Positions 26,901 to 33,827 are shown, counted from the stretch's first letter. The stretch is DNA of 41,839 nucleotides from an uncultured Lentisphaerota bacterium (GCA_903872565.1 CAIQLG010000338.1:1-41839), one strand, 5' to 3'. Program-made: numbers and translations. Notes: generated by a model not told the origin, from the sequence alone.

Positions 26901-27253
26901 AATCCCCAGTATACACGCAGTTCCGTCGTAACGCCGCCCGTAGAGGTAAGCGTTCCATTCAATATTGCGCTGTTAGATGTCAAGTTTGTCGCACCGGTGG
27001 CATTATCCACGGCGGGCACCGCTGCAAACGCCCAATACGGGACCATCATGGCCACCGCAAATACGAGACCGATTAGAATCTTTTTTGTTCCTTTAATTCC
27101 AAATACACTTGTTTCTGGTGCATTCATCAGATTTGCCATTTTCTCTTGTCGAGCCGCTTCTTCATATTTGTCTTTCATTTTCTGAGTCCTCCCTGTTTGT
27201 CGGTTTACATTTTCATTCATCGAACATCTCACTTTATCTTGTTTCCGTTTCAT
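23972..27253 (-). CDS. Large secreted protein: FN3-like, DUF3494, cadherin-like, four B-repeats, shared C-terminal module
   Basis: 1093 residues from ATG 27253 (AGGAG 9 nt upstream). A ~55-residue basic leader precedes the signal core (GIKGTKKILIGLVFAVAMM...FAA). Then come an FN3-like domain (~80-178, GLTPNQTYFYRFYATN), a DUF3494/ice-binding-like domain (~187-398), a cadherin-like domain (~411-507, GVLGNDSDAD, DSFTYKANDG) and four divergent InlB-type B-repeats of ~72 residues (509-792; LTVxNGTGSGxY, GKVFSVWTGD, ATMPAANI.VTAVF). The shared C-terminal module occupies 801-1093 and is the most divergent of the four copies. Other in-frame starts exist; that at 27178 has a strong GGGAGG and matches the MKNT starts of its relatives, so the exact N-terminus is open. 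The architecture suggests a surface adhesin or matrix protein. A direct-repeat promoter lies upstream. Confidence 0.89.
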   Translation of the reverse strand: MKRKQDKVRCSMNENVNRQTGRTQKMKDKYEEAARQEKMANLMNAPETSVFGIKGTKKILIGLVFAVAMMVPYWAFAAVPAVDNATGATNLTSNSAILNGTLTSTGGVTTELRVYWGLADGVTTIGNWGHVAVLGTKTVGPWSVAVTGLTPNQTYFYRFYATNLSGNVWASSTSSFLTPAMAGPLPIDLGTTSHFTILAGAAITYPGAGTVTGDVGASPITGAAISIPPVQVNGIIYKVDAAGPIGGNVIQDAGLLTTAKGDLTIAYNAAANRVPVPAGPFRNPGAGNIGGMSLVPGLYKFDGGALISGSDVTLTGGPDDVWIFQIATTLTVEAGLNRKVILAGGARAKNIFWQVGSSATLGTYSVFKGTILADQAITMNLGSTLDGRALAFSAGVAFGGGSGVLPSNNNAPVAAPDAYSVTENTIALPTILTVATPGVLGNDSDADANPITAVKVTDPTHGVLTLNANGSFTYVPTVGYSGPDSFTYKANDGLLNSNTVTVTITVNATFTLTVINGTGSGVYVAGTLVPIIATIPVGKVFSVWTGDIANLASSTNATTTAAMPAANIIVTAVFVDAPPGTYTLTVINGTGSGSYTPVTAVPIAAVAPPGKVFSVWTGDIASLANPADAATIATMPAANIAVTAVFTDAPAGTYTLTVVNGSGSGAYLPGTAVTITAIAPAGKVFSVWTGDTGYLASSTASPTIATMEDVNIIVTAVFIDAPVGSYTLTVVNGTGSGAYLPGTAVTITAIVPAGKYFDSWAGDIANIVDFTASPTIAAMPSANITVTAIFANVAPVTANNMYLAYMRASINWAKHDTGISDDRLYLNGQVNPLEDISDLSSATVLLSVNGVQLLPAVTLDSHGNAKGEIDGVHYLFKFDWRRGFYIFHLRGLDLRVALGVPNATAKILQNIPVSLTIAKAELEIPLVIGTFASPCTTTVGKTSKITFSSRLDSTLTGLYNCNRTTVWGSGVKVTGVIEANGGGQVVPTGDITVKVGGATMVIPLADVVIKGSKWSYRSTAPGITRFNLDNRNHTFYMLVSRMEGIGIPISGPSEPLQYRLPVQLKIPTASGDMAFYSIIEILRLRPTTRTWIR
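24878..25729 (-). repeat. Four ~216-bp coding B-repeats
   Basis: Four in-frame repeats encode the ~72-residue B-repeat units of the 23972-27253 protein; the GKVFSVWTGD-type core recurs in each. The middle copies are the most alike, consistent with unit duplication. Confidence 0.85.
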
Positions 27254-27386
27254 CTTACCTATCTCCTATTTCTATGCTTGTAATGGGGGTATTCCCCAAG
27301 CTGGTTGACTGTTGTTCGAGCTGCTCAAGTGCCATTCCACCTCCTTTTTCTGTCAATCTATGTTTGTCCTTTTGTCTTATGGATGT

Positions 27387-27447
27387 ATGATAGGCTGTGC
27401 TTGGCCTGCCTGCTATGGGGTGAAACCTTACTTATGCATGGGGTGAA
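27387..27447 (-). promoter_or_regulatory. Direct-repeat operator and -10 box, copy 4
   Basis: GGGGTGAA at 27417-27424 and 27440-27447, 23 bp apart. TATCAT (27392-27387) lies 18 nt after ATAGCA. It lies between the divergent surface-protein gene (27253, minus) and the histidine-kinase gene (27523, plus), so it could also affect the regulator genes. Confidence 0.65.
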
Positions 27448-27522
27448 GACCTGCCTTGAAATGATTTGACTTCAAGTATTTGTACATTAAGGTAATATAA
27501 AAAGGATAGGGAGCAAAACCAA

Positions 27523-28515
27523 ATGAAGCAACCGAATGTGAAGCCGCACAAGCACACTGACGAACTGACCGCCTTGACACAACAGCTGCAGCAGGAAACT
27601 GCCCGGCGCAAGGAAGCGGATGCAGCCCTCAAGGAAAGCCGGAAACACCATGATCAATTATTGGTGCAATCCAACCTCATGCAGGAGCAGTTGCGACATC
27701 TATCTCACCAGATATTGCTGGCGCAGGAGGAGGAACGGAAACACATCAGCCGCGAACTGCACGACGATATAAGCCAGATTTTGACGGGCATCAATGTCAG
27801 GCTGGCGGCTCTGAAGATGGAGTCCGCGTCCAGTAGTGGGAATCTCAATGAGAAGATCTCCATCACTCAACGACTGGTGGAGAAGTCAGTGGCTGCCGTG
27901 CATCGCTTTGCGCGTGAACTGCGTCCGGCGATGTTGGACGACCTTGGTCTGATTCCCGCGCTTCTTGCATTCATGAAGGAGTTCGGAAAACGGACAGGTC
28001 TTCGGATTAACTTCACTGCCATGGCTGCCGGCGAGATTGAACAGTTGAGCAATATCAAACGAACCATGCTCTATCGTGTTGCACAGGAAGCACTTACCAA
28101 TGTCACAAAGCATGCGCAGGCCAGCCAGGCGAAGGTGTCCATCCAGATACAGAAAGGCGACATATGCATGGAAATAAGCGACAACGGCAAGTCTTTTGAC
28201 GTGAACCGCATACTTTTCGCAAGACGGAGCAAACGTCTTGGAATCCTCGGAATGCGCGAGCGGGTGGAGATGGTCGGTGGCACTTTCGCCATCGAATCGG
28301 TACCGGGCAAAGGCACCAGCATTCGCGTGCATATAGCTTCGGCGAATGGAGTCAAGAACGGGAAAGACAAGCATTCAGGCAGAGTGGCAGAGTGTCGGAG
28401 TGTCAAAGTGTCGGAGTGTCAAAAAGTCAAAGTGTTGGAGAGTCAATTACCAATAACTTTAAAATATGTCGAACCTCGAATGAAAAAACAATCTGTGATC
28501 GGAGAAATGCAATGA
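27523..28515 (+). CDS. Soluble HisKA_3 (NarL/DegS-type) sensor histidine kinase
   Basis: 330-residue kinase with no membrane span and no PAS/GAF domain. Residues ~12-70 are a coiled coil, followed by HisKA_3 dimerisation and phosphotransfer with H80 in RELHDDISQ. A GHKL ATPase follows: N-box around N193 (EALTNVTKHA), DNG at 220-222, and LGILGMRERVEMVGG with GKGTSI. GGGAG lies 9 nt before the ATG. The stop overlaps the response-regulator ATG (ATGA), so the two are translationally coupled partners. The last ~45 residues are aberrant: 287-308 (ECRSVKVSECQKVKVLESQ region) are encoded by a TGTCAAAG-type repeat that also occurs in gaps. The lack of an input domain implies sensing through a partner protein or a cytoplasmic signal. 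Confidence 0.93.
   Translation: MKQPNVKPHKHTDELTALTQQLQQETARRKEADAALKESRKHHDQLLVQSNLMQEQLRHLSHQILLAQEEERKHISRELHDDISQILTGINVRLAALKMESASSSGNLNEKISITQRLVEKSVAAVHRFARELRPAMLDDLGLIPALLAFMKEFGKRTGLRINFTAMAAGEIEQLSNIKRTMLYRVAQEALTNVTKHAQASQAKVSIQIQKGDICMEISDNGKSFDVNRILFARRSKRLGILGMRERVEMVGGTFAIESVPGKGTSIRVHIASANGVKNGKDKHSGRVAECRSVKVSECQKVKVLESQLPITLKYVEPRMKKQSVIGEMQ
28384..28446 (+). repeat. TGTCA-word repeat inside the kinase 3' end
   Basis: Tandem imperfect units of the GTGTCGGA/GTGTCAAA type, the same word family as 5281-5382 and 32795-32830, read through as the kinase C-terminal tail. Confidence 0.75.
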
Positions 28516-29207
28516 AGCGAATTACTGTCCTGCTGGCTGACGACCACGCTGTCGTCCGTGAGGGGCTTCGGGCTCTTCTTGAGATAACAGGTGATTTCGA
28601 CGTGGTCGGCGAGGCGACCAATGGACTGCAGGCTGTGGAACTTGCCAATGAGCTTCATCCCGACGTTGTTGTCCTTGATCTTGCCATGCCTCAACTCAAT
28701 GGTCTGGAGGCCGCCCGGCGGATTCTCCAACAGGTCACTCCTCCATCCCACCCAAAGATAATGATTCTCTCGGCACACGCGGATGACGCCTATGTCGAGC
28801 ATGTAGCCGCTCTGGGTGTGTCGGGCTATCTGATCAAGCAGACATCCGCCCAAATATTGGCCAAGGCGATCAAGGAAATATACAATGGGAAAGTTTTCTA
28901 CAGTCCCTCCATTGCGAAGCGCATGTGCGGCCAGCGGCAGGAATTGCCGAGTCGAACAGGGCGGGGCATCAGGAAGAAATCTGTTGCACACCTTACAACT
29001 CGCGAGCTCGAGGTGCTCCAGCTGGTTGCCGAAGGTCGCGCCAACAAGGAGGTCGCAAGCGACCTTAACATCAGCATCAAGACTGTCGAGAAGCATCGGC
29101 AGAGCGTCATGCACAAACTGAACATCCATGATACTTCGGGTCTGACTCGCTATGCTATCTCGGCAGGAATAATAGAGAGCAGCGTCCAGTGTACTATCAT
29201 TGCTTAA
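28512..29207 (+). CDS. NarL/LuxR-type response regulator
   Basis: 231 residues. Receiver domain ~1-125 with D10, D11, phospho-acceptor D56 (VVVLDLAMP), S87 and K109. The LuxR-type helix-turn-helix is at ~160-215 (LTTRELEVLQLVAEGRANKEVA, ISIKTVEKHRQSVMHKL). The ATG at 28512 overlaps the kinase stop; an upstream in-frame extension would only translate the TGTCA repeat and is rejected. As a DNA-binding partner of the adjacent kinase it is the best local candidate to bind the 23-bp-spaced GGGGTGAA pairs found at four promoters, one of them 75 bp before the kinase gene. That assignment is inference. Confidence 0.94.
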   Translation: MKRITVLLADDHAVVREGLRALLEITGDFDVVGEATNGLQAVELANELHPDVVVLDLAMPQLNGLEAARRILQQVTPPSHPKIMILSAHADDAYVEHVAALGVSGYLIKQTSAQILAKAIKEIYNGKVFYSPSIAKRMCGQRQELPSRTGRGIRKKSVAHLTTRELEVLQLVAEGRANKEVASDLNISIKTVEKHRQSVMHKLNIHDTSGLTRYAISAGIIESSVQCTIIA

Positions 29208-29309
29208 GCTCCAACCCTAAGAAGCATTACTAAAAATCTGCTACAGTCTTTCTTTCGACTGGATTTTTCCATAACTTAAACTATTATTCCTTACGGATTA
29301 AGTTAATAG

Positions 29310-29378
29310 TATGGGAAATTGTTTTTTGCGTTCGGAGAACGCAAAATACTGAGTCCCGGCGAAAGCCGTCTAAGTTCA
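29310..29378. repeat. Modular repeat, copy 1, containing a hairpin
   Basis: Left end TATGGGAAATTG, centre a perfect 10-bp hairpin (TTTTGCGTTC, GGA loop, GAACGCAAAA at 29324-29346), right end AGTCCCGGC..AGCCGTCTAAGTTCA. Copies 2 and 3 lie at 37433-37517 and 37521-37648 with the same ends but other centres. The hairpin could end transcription of the kinase/regulator operon. Confidence 0.7.
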
Positions 29379-29401
29379 TGATTTAGTTTATTGGGGAAAT
29401 A

Positions 29402-30454
29402 ATGGACATAGTTTATAATAATGTTTTCATCGAATCCGCAGGATACGAAATTCCTCCGGACACTCTCAGTTCCGAAGACATAGAGAAAATGCTTGCACCC
29501 GTCTATCAAAGGCTTAATCTTCCCGAGGGCAGGCTTGAAATGATGACCGGCATAAGAGAGAGGCGCATGTGGAAAAGGGGGACAAAACCGAGCGATGCCG
29601 CAATCTTGGCCGGCAGGAAAGCACTGGAGAAAAGTTCTATTGACACCGGGGATATCGGCTGTCTTCTCATGTGTTCTGTCTGCAGGGATTTTCTCGAGCC
29701 TGCGACAGCCACCGTCGTCCACAATGCATTGGAACTCCCCGAAAACTGCCTTGTCTTCGACATATCGAACGCCTGCCTCGGAATCCTGACCGGGATGGTT
29801 GTGGTAGCGAACATGATTGAATCCGGGCAGATAAAGGCCGGCATGATTGTGGCCGGCGAGAACGGCAGGTCGCTCATTGAAAGCACCATCGCGCACATGA
29901 ACGCCAACCTCGGGCTCACCAGAAGGACCGTGAAACCATATTTCTCATCATTAACCATAGGTTCGGGATCCGTGGCCTTCATCCTCTGCGGTGAAAATGG
30001 CAGGGGGCCGAAGCACCGTTTTGTCGGCGGTGCGACACTTGCCGTCACAAAATACAACAATCTATGCAGAGGCAACGAGGACAAGGGAATGGGAGACAAT
30101 CTTGATACGCTCATGAACACGGACTCTGAACTTCTTATGCAGAAAGGTGTGGAAGTCGCGGCCTCCACATGGAAGAAATTCAAGGATGCGACTGGCTGGA
30201 ACGAGGAAACTCCGGATCTGATATGCACCCATCAGGTAGGGAAGGCGCACAAGAAATTGCTTCTGGAAACGCTGAATCTGCCCAGTGAGAAGGATTATGA
30301 GACTGTCCAGGAGATGGGAAACGCGGGATCAGTGTCTTGTCCCCTGACTTTTGCGCTTGCGGCCGACAGAGGTCTCGTAAAGGACGGGAACAGGATAGCG
30401 CTTCTTGGGATAGGCAGCGGAATCAACTGCACAATGCTGGGAGTCGAATGGTGA
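29402..30454 (+). CDS. oleA: OleA, beta-ketoacid-forming thiolase (long-chain olefin/beta-lactone pathway)
   Basis: 350-residue thiolase-superfamily enzyme. OleA carries out non-decarboxylative head-to-head Claisen condensation of two acyl-CoAs to a beta-ketoacid. The N-terminus (NNVFIESAGYEIP, PVYQRLNLPEGRLEMMTGIRERR) is characteristic of OleA rather than FabH. Catalytic residues visible: C125 in SNACLG, H277 in CTHQVG, N307 in MGNAGS, and the acidic E99 of RDFLEPATA, which in OleA assists from the neighbouring subunit. GGGG lies just before the ATG. The last 7 bp overlap the start of oleB. No oleC or oleD is in the window, so completion of the pathway needs genes elsewhere. Confidence 0.9.
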   Translation: MDIVYNNVFIESAGYEIPPDTLSSEDIEKMLAPVYQRLNLPEGRLEMMTGIRERRMWKRGTKPSDAAILAGRKALEKSSIDTGDIGCLLMCSVCRDFLEPATATVVHNALELPENCLVFDISNACLGILTGMVVVANMIESGQIKAGMIVAGENGRSLIESTIAHMNANLGLTRRTVKPYFSSLTIGSGSVAFILCGENGRGPKHRFVGGATLAVTKYNNLCRGNEDKGMGDNLDTLMNTDSELLMQKGVEVAASTWKKFKDATGWNEETPDLICTHQVGKAHKKLLLETLNLPSEKDYETVQEMGNAGSVSCPLTFALAADRGLVKDGNRIALLGIGSGINCTMLGVEW

Positions 30455-31323
30455 TCTCAAAGGAGAAAATATCGAAGCTCTATCCGTTTGAGTCGAAATA
30501 TCTCGAAATAAGAAACTACAGATATCACTACATTGACGAGGGGGACGGAGATGCGATCATAATGCTCCACGGAAATCCGACCTGGTCTTTCCTGTTCAGA
30601 AATCTCGTCCTGGGACTGAAGAACCAATACAGGGTGATAGTTCCCGATCATCTCGGATGCGGGTTTTCGGACAAGCCACAGGACTACAACTACCGCCTCG
30701 AACTGCACATAGACAACCTAGAGGATCTCGTGATGCATCTGCATCTGAAGAAGGTCACACTGCTCATGCATGACTGGGGTGCGGCGATCGGAATGGGATT
30801 CGCGACAAGATATCCCGAAAGGATAAAAAGACTGATAATCACGAACTCGGTGGCGTTCTCAATGCCAGGTCATATCCCGCTGAGAATAGCGTTTTGTAGA
30901 ATTCCCAGGCTTGGCGAAATCCTTATCAGGAAATGGAACCTTTTTTCCCTTGCCGCCGTCCGCATGACCGTGGCAAAACCTCTTTCTTGCGATGTCAGGG
31001 AGGCATATATTATGCCTTACGACAGCTTTGAGAACAGGATCGCAGTATACAGCTTCGTGAAGGACATCCCGATGTCGTTCAGAGATTCCTCATATGAACT
31101 GATAAAGAACATCGAAAGCGGAATCTGGATGTTCAGGGAGTCGCCGGTGCTTCTAATCTGGGGGATGAAAGACTGGTGCTTCACTCCGAAATTCCTGAAG
31201 AAATGGATTGACTTCCTTCCGAACGCCAAAGTCGTCAGGCTTGAAAATGCGTGCCACTGGCTCTTCGAGGATGAACCCGGGGAAATACTTCAAAATGTCA
31301 GGGAATTCATGGAAAAGAAATAA
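30448..31323 (+). CDS. oleB: OleB-like alpha/beta hydrolase (beta-lactone decarboxylase)
   Basis: 291-residue alpha/beta-hydrolase of the haloalkane-dehalogenase-like group. OleB removes CO2 from cis-beta-lactones to give long-chain cis-olefins. Motifs: HGNPTWSFLFRN (oxyanion loop), nucleophile D109 in LMHDWGAA, D242 in IWGMKDW, H270 in NACHWL. The ATG at 30448 overlaps the oleA stop by 7 bp and fits the family N-terminus; an upstream in-frame reading inside oleA is rejected. The context (directly behind oleA) argues for OleB over a true dehalogenase, although the sequence alone does not exclude dehalogenase activity. Confidence 0.87.
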   Translation: MVISKEKISKLYPFESKYLEIRNYRYHYIDEGDGDAIIMLHGNPTWSFLFRNLVLGLKNQYRVIVPDHLGCGFSDKPQDYNYRLELHIDNLEDLVMHLHLKKVTLLMHDWGAAIGMGFATRYPERIKRLIITNSVAFSMPGHIPLRIAFCRIPRLGEILIRKWNLFSLAAVRMTVAKPLSCDVREAYIMPYDSFENRIAVYSFVKDIPMSFRDSSYELIKNIESGIWMFRESPVLLIWGMKDWCFTPKFLKKWIDFLPNAKVVRLENACHWLFEDEPGEILQNVREFMEKK

Positions 31324-31334
31324 AAGGAGACGGC

Positions 31335-31724
31335 ATGTTCAAAAAACTTCTTATCCTTGTGTTTGTGCTTGTCATTGTGGGAATGGCCTGCATTCCCCTC
31401 TGGACGACAATGATGGCGGAGAAGGCATTTGAAAACCCGACCCAGAAAATGTCGCCGGAGGCCGTAAGGGATTCAATCAAGGTTAAGATGTACATTTATC
31501 TTTTCGAGGATGCGCGCAAGATCTCGGAAAAGGCTGTGATCTATTTCCCGGAGTCACCAGAAATGCCATTTTTTATTTATAATGCGGCAATATGTTCTGA
31601 CAAGATTGGCAACAAGGATGCGGCGATATACTGGTATGGCAGATTTCTGGAGGACTATCCGAAACATGAATGGGCCAACCAGGCGCAGAAAGCCCTGGAC
31701 CTCCTGAAAAATATGAAGGATTGA
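31335..31724 (+). CDS. Small membrane-anchored TPR-like protein
   Basis: 129 residues: one N-terminal hydrophobic segment (KKLLILVFVLVIVGMACIPL) as uncleaved anchor or signal peptide, then a helical region ending in a TPR-like pair (FIYNAAICSDKIGNKDAAIYWYGRFLEDYP). The Cys after VGMA is not in a canonical lipobox. AGGAG lies 5 nt before the ATG. It is placed between oleB (11-bp gap) and trpD (2-bp gap) on the same strand. Its function is unknown; tetratricopeptide-like folds usually bind other proteins. Confidence 0.8.
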   Translation: MFKKLLILVFVLVIVGMACIPLWTTMMAEKAFENPTQKMSPEAVRDSIKVKMYIYLFEDARKISEKAVIYFPESPEMPFFIYNAAICSDKIGNKDAAIYWYGRFLEDYPKHEWANQAQKALDLLKNMKD

Positions 31725-31726
31725 AA

Positions 31727-32758
31727 GTGACCCTCGACTCAACTCTCAAAATTCTCTCCGAAAAGGGAAGTCTCTCCTTTCTGGATGCGAAAAAGTCAAT
31801 GGACGAAATCATGTCCGGGCAAATTCCTCCCGCGAAGCTTGCGGCATGGCTCACCGCGTTGAAGGCCAAGGGTGAAACTTCCGCTGAAATCGCAGGCTGT
31901 GCGGCTTCGCTGAGAGAAAATTTAACCCCCGTGAAATGTGCCGACACCAATGCGGTGGACACATGCGGAACGGGAGGCGACGGAGCCGGAACATTCAATG
32001 TCTCCACCGCCGCAGCATTCGTTGCGGCTGGGGCCGGCATAACTGTGGCAAAACACGGAAACCGTTCAGTCTCAAGTTCTTCGGGAAGCGCGGATATCCT
32101 TTCAGCCCTTGGAGTGAATGTCAACTCATCCGTCTCGACAATGGAAAAATGCCTGGATGAAATCGGGATCGCGTTTCTTTTCGCTCCACTTCTCCATCCC
32201 GCGATGAAATCTGCAATGCCGGTAAGAAGAGAATTAGGATTCAGGACAGTCTTCAACATAATCGGGCCTCTTGCGAATCCGGCAGGAATAAAACGCGCTG
32301 TCATAGGCGTCTTTTCGGAAAAACTTTGCAGTCCCGTCGCGGAAGCCGCCCTCCAGCTCGGATACGAACACGCAATTATAGTCCATGGTCTCGATGGCTT
32401 GGACGAGATGACGACGACTGCCGACACAAAGATCTGCGAAGTTCGCAACGGCAAAATAAACGAATATCTTTTCTCACCTGAAAAATATGGAATTGCAAAG
32501 GCGTCTCCAGATGACCTGAAAGGCGGAACTCCTGCGGAAAATGCCGAAACCATGGGGAAAATTTTCTCCGGGGAAATTCATGGGCAATTAAAGGAAATTG
32601 TAGTTCTAAATGCCGCCGCCGCGCTTCTCGTCTCAGGCAAGTTCGACTCCTGGAAGAGTGCACTGGAAGCATCCCGAAGGTCAATCGAAAGCGGCGCAGC
32701 AGCAGAAAAACTCGAAAAACTTGTGGAATATACAAGTGTGACGCTGTCCCATGGATGA
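31727..32758 (+). CDS. trpD: Anthranilate phosphoribosyltransferase
   Basis: 343-residue TrpD, second step of tryptophan synthesis (anthranilate + PRPP to phosphoribosyl-anthranilate), cytoplasmic. Diagnostic motifs: DTCGTGGDGAGTFNVST (PRPP loop), KHGNRSVSSSSGSADILSALG, GPLANP, VHGLDGLDEMT. The GTG at 31727 (AGGA 6 nt upstream) gives the normal family length; a TTG two codons earlier overlaps the previous stop. No other trp gene is adjacent. The last codons (SHG-stop) and the stop itself fall inside a composite repeat that starts at 32748. Confidence 0.94.
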   Translation: MTLDSTLKILSEKGSLSFLDAKKSMDEIMSGQIPPAKLAAWLTALKAKGETSAEIAGCAASLRENLTPVKCADTNAVDTCGTGGDGAGTFNVSTAAAFVAAGAGITVAKHGNRSVSSSSGSADILSALGVNVNSSVSTMEKCLDEIGIAFLFAPLLHPAMKSAMPVRRELGFRTVFNIIGPLANPAGIKRAVIGVFSEKLCSPVAEAALQLGYEHAIIVHGLDGLDEMTTTADTKICEVRNGKINEYLFSPEKYGIAKASPDDLKGGTPAENAETMGKIFSGEIHGQLKEIVVLNAAAALLVSGKFDSWKSALEASRRSIESGAAAEKLEKLVEYTSVTLSHG

Positions 32759-32960
32759 TTGGATTGTTGGATTGATGCAAATCAACCCTGGAGATAGTGT
32801 CAATGTGTCATTGTATCAAAGAGCCAAAGTTTATTCTCTTCCATGCGTCTTTGCTTTTTCTGAACTCAAAATCAATAATCCAACATGCCACGGCGTAGTC
32901 CGAATTGGACGAAGGCGGGCAATCCAAAAATCCATCAATCCGTCATCTTGTGGGATGACT
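32748..32960. repeat. Composite interspersed repeat, copy C, between trpD and lipA
   Basis: Inverted relative to copy B (5181-5435): CCATGGATGATTGGATTGTTGGATTGATGCAAATCAA, TGTCA words (32795-32830), the TTTGCTTTTTCTGAACTCAAAATCAATAATCC block, and finally the GTCATC..GATGAC hairpin (32942-32959). It fills the gap between two convergent genes and supplies both their stop codons (TGA at 32756-32758 for trpD, 32943-32945 for lipA). Confidence 0.75.
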
Positions 32961-33827
32961 CTGTGTGATTTTTTTGAAGCTCTGTTCAGCGTGGTATGAG
33001 CTTCTCACGAGCGGGCCGCTCGCGACGCTCTTGAAGCCGATCCCCAATGCGAAATCCCGGAACGCGTCAAATTGATCGGGATGGACATATCTGTCGAGCT
33101 CCCAGGAATCCTCCGTCGGCGGCAGATACTGTCCTATTGTGAGGATTTCCGTTCCACTCTCCCTTATGTCGGCGATGGAATTTTCGATTTCCCGATCGGT
33201 TTCTCCGAGTCCGACCATAATTCCGGATTTTACCGGGATTTTACCCGAAGAAAGCTCAAAGGCGGTCTTCAGGACAAAAAGTGATCGCCGGTACTCCGCT
33301 CCGCTCCTGATGAGCGATGTAAGCCTTTCGACGGTCTCAAGATTATGGTTGAAGACTGTCGGAGCGGCATCAATGATCTTCTTGAGAGTTTCCCTGTCGC
33401 CCTTGAAATCCGGGGTGAGAACCTCGATTTGCGTGGCAGGCCTCAACTTGCGGATTTCGCGGATGGCGGCGACAAAGCAGGATGCGCCTCCGTCGGAAAG
33501 ATCGTCGCGTGTGACGCTTGTTATCACGACATAGGCGAGGTTCATTTCCAGGACGGCTTTTGCAAGATTTCCCGCTTCGGAAGGGGAGGGGGGCGAGGGT
33601 TGCCGGTTGTGTTCCACGGCGCAGAATCGGCAGTTTCTGGTGCATCTTGAACCGAGGATCATGAATGTGGCCGTCTGCTTATGCCAGCATTCCGCAAGGT
33701 TGGGACATTTTGCACTCTGACAGACAGTGTTCAGATCGTGCGCGCCAAGGATTTGCCTGACTTTTTCACTATCACCTGCAGTCTTGATCCTTACCCTTAT
33801 CCATGGCGGAAGTTTTGGTCTTGTCAT
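32943..33827 (-). CDS. lipA: Lipoyl synthase
   Basis: 294-residue radical-SAM enzyme inserting two sulfurs into octanoyl groups of lipoate-dependent enzymes. Visible clusters: auxiliary 4Fe-4S CQSAKCPNLAEC, radical-SAM CTRNCRFC, C-terminal RSSYHAEQ. The start at 33827 gives the family length and overlaps the tolB stop as ATGA; an upstream extension would read tolB in another frame and is rejected. The last residues (SHPTR) and the stop are supplied by the composite repeat. No lipB is adjacent. Confidence 0.94.
   Translation of the reverse strand: MTRPKLPPWIRVRIKTAGDSEKVRQILGAHDLNTVCQSAKCPNLAECWHKQTATFMILGSRCTRNCRFCAVEHNRQPSPPSPSEAGNLAKAVLEMNLAYVVITSVTRDDLSDGGASCFVAAIREIRKLRPATQIEVLTPDFKGDRETLKKIIDAAPTVFNHNLETVERLTSLIRSGAEYRRSLFVLKTAFELSSGKIPVKSGIMVGLGETDREIENSIADIRESGTEILTIGQYLPPTEDSWELDRYVHPDQFDAFRDFALGIGFKSVASGPLVRSSYHAEQSFKKITQSHPTR

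Noticed and set aside
28392..28511. N-terminal extension of the response regulator
   Set aside because: It would translate only the TGTCA repeat; the ATG at 28512 starts the receiver domain correctly and overlaps the kinase stop.
29402..30454. FabH (ketoacyl-ACP synthase III) annotation
   Set aside because: The N-terminal signature, the RDFLEPATA glutamate and the oleB neighbour fit OleA better.
30448..31323. Haloalkane dehalogenase annotation
   Set aside because: The fold and Asp nucleophile are shared, but overlap with oleA favours OleB; activity cannot be settled from sequence.
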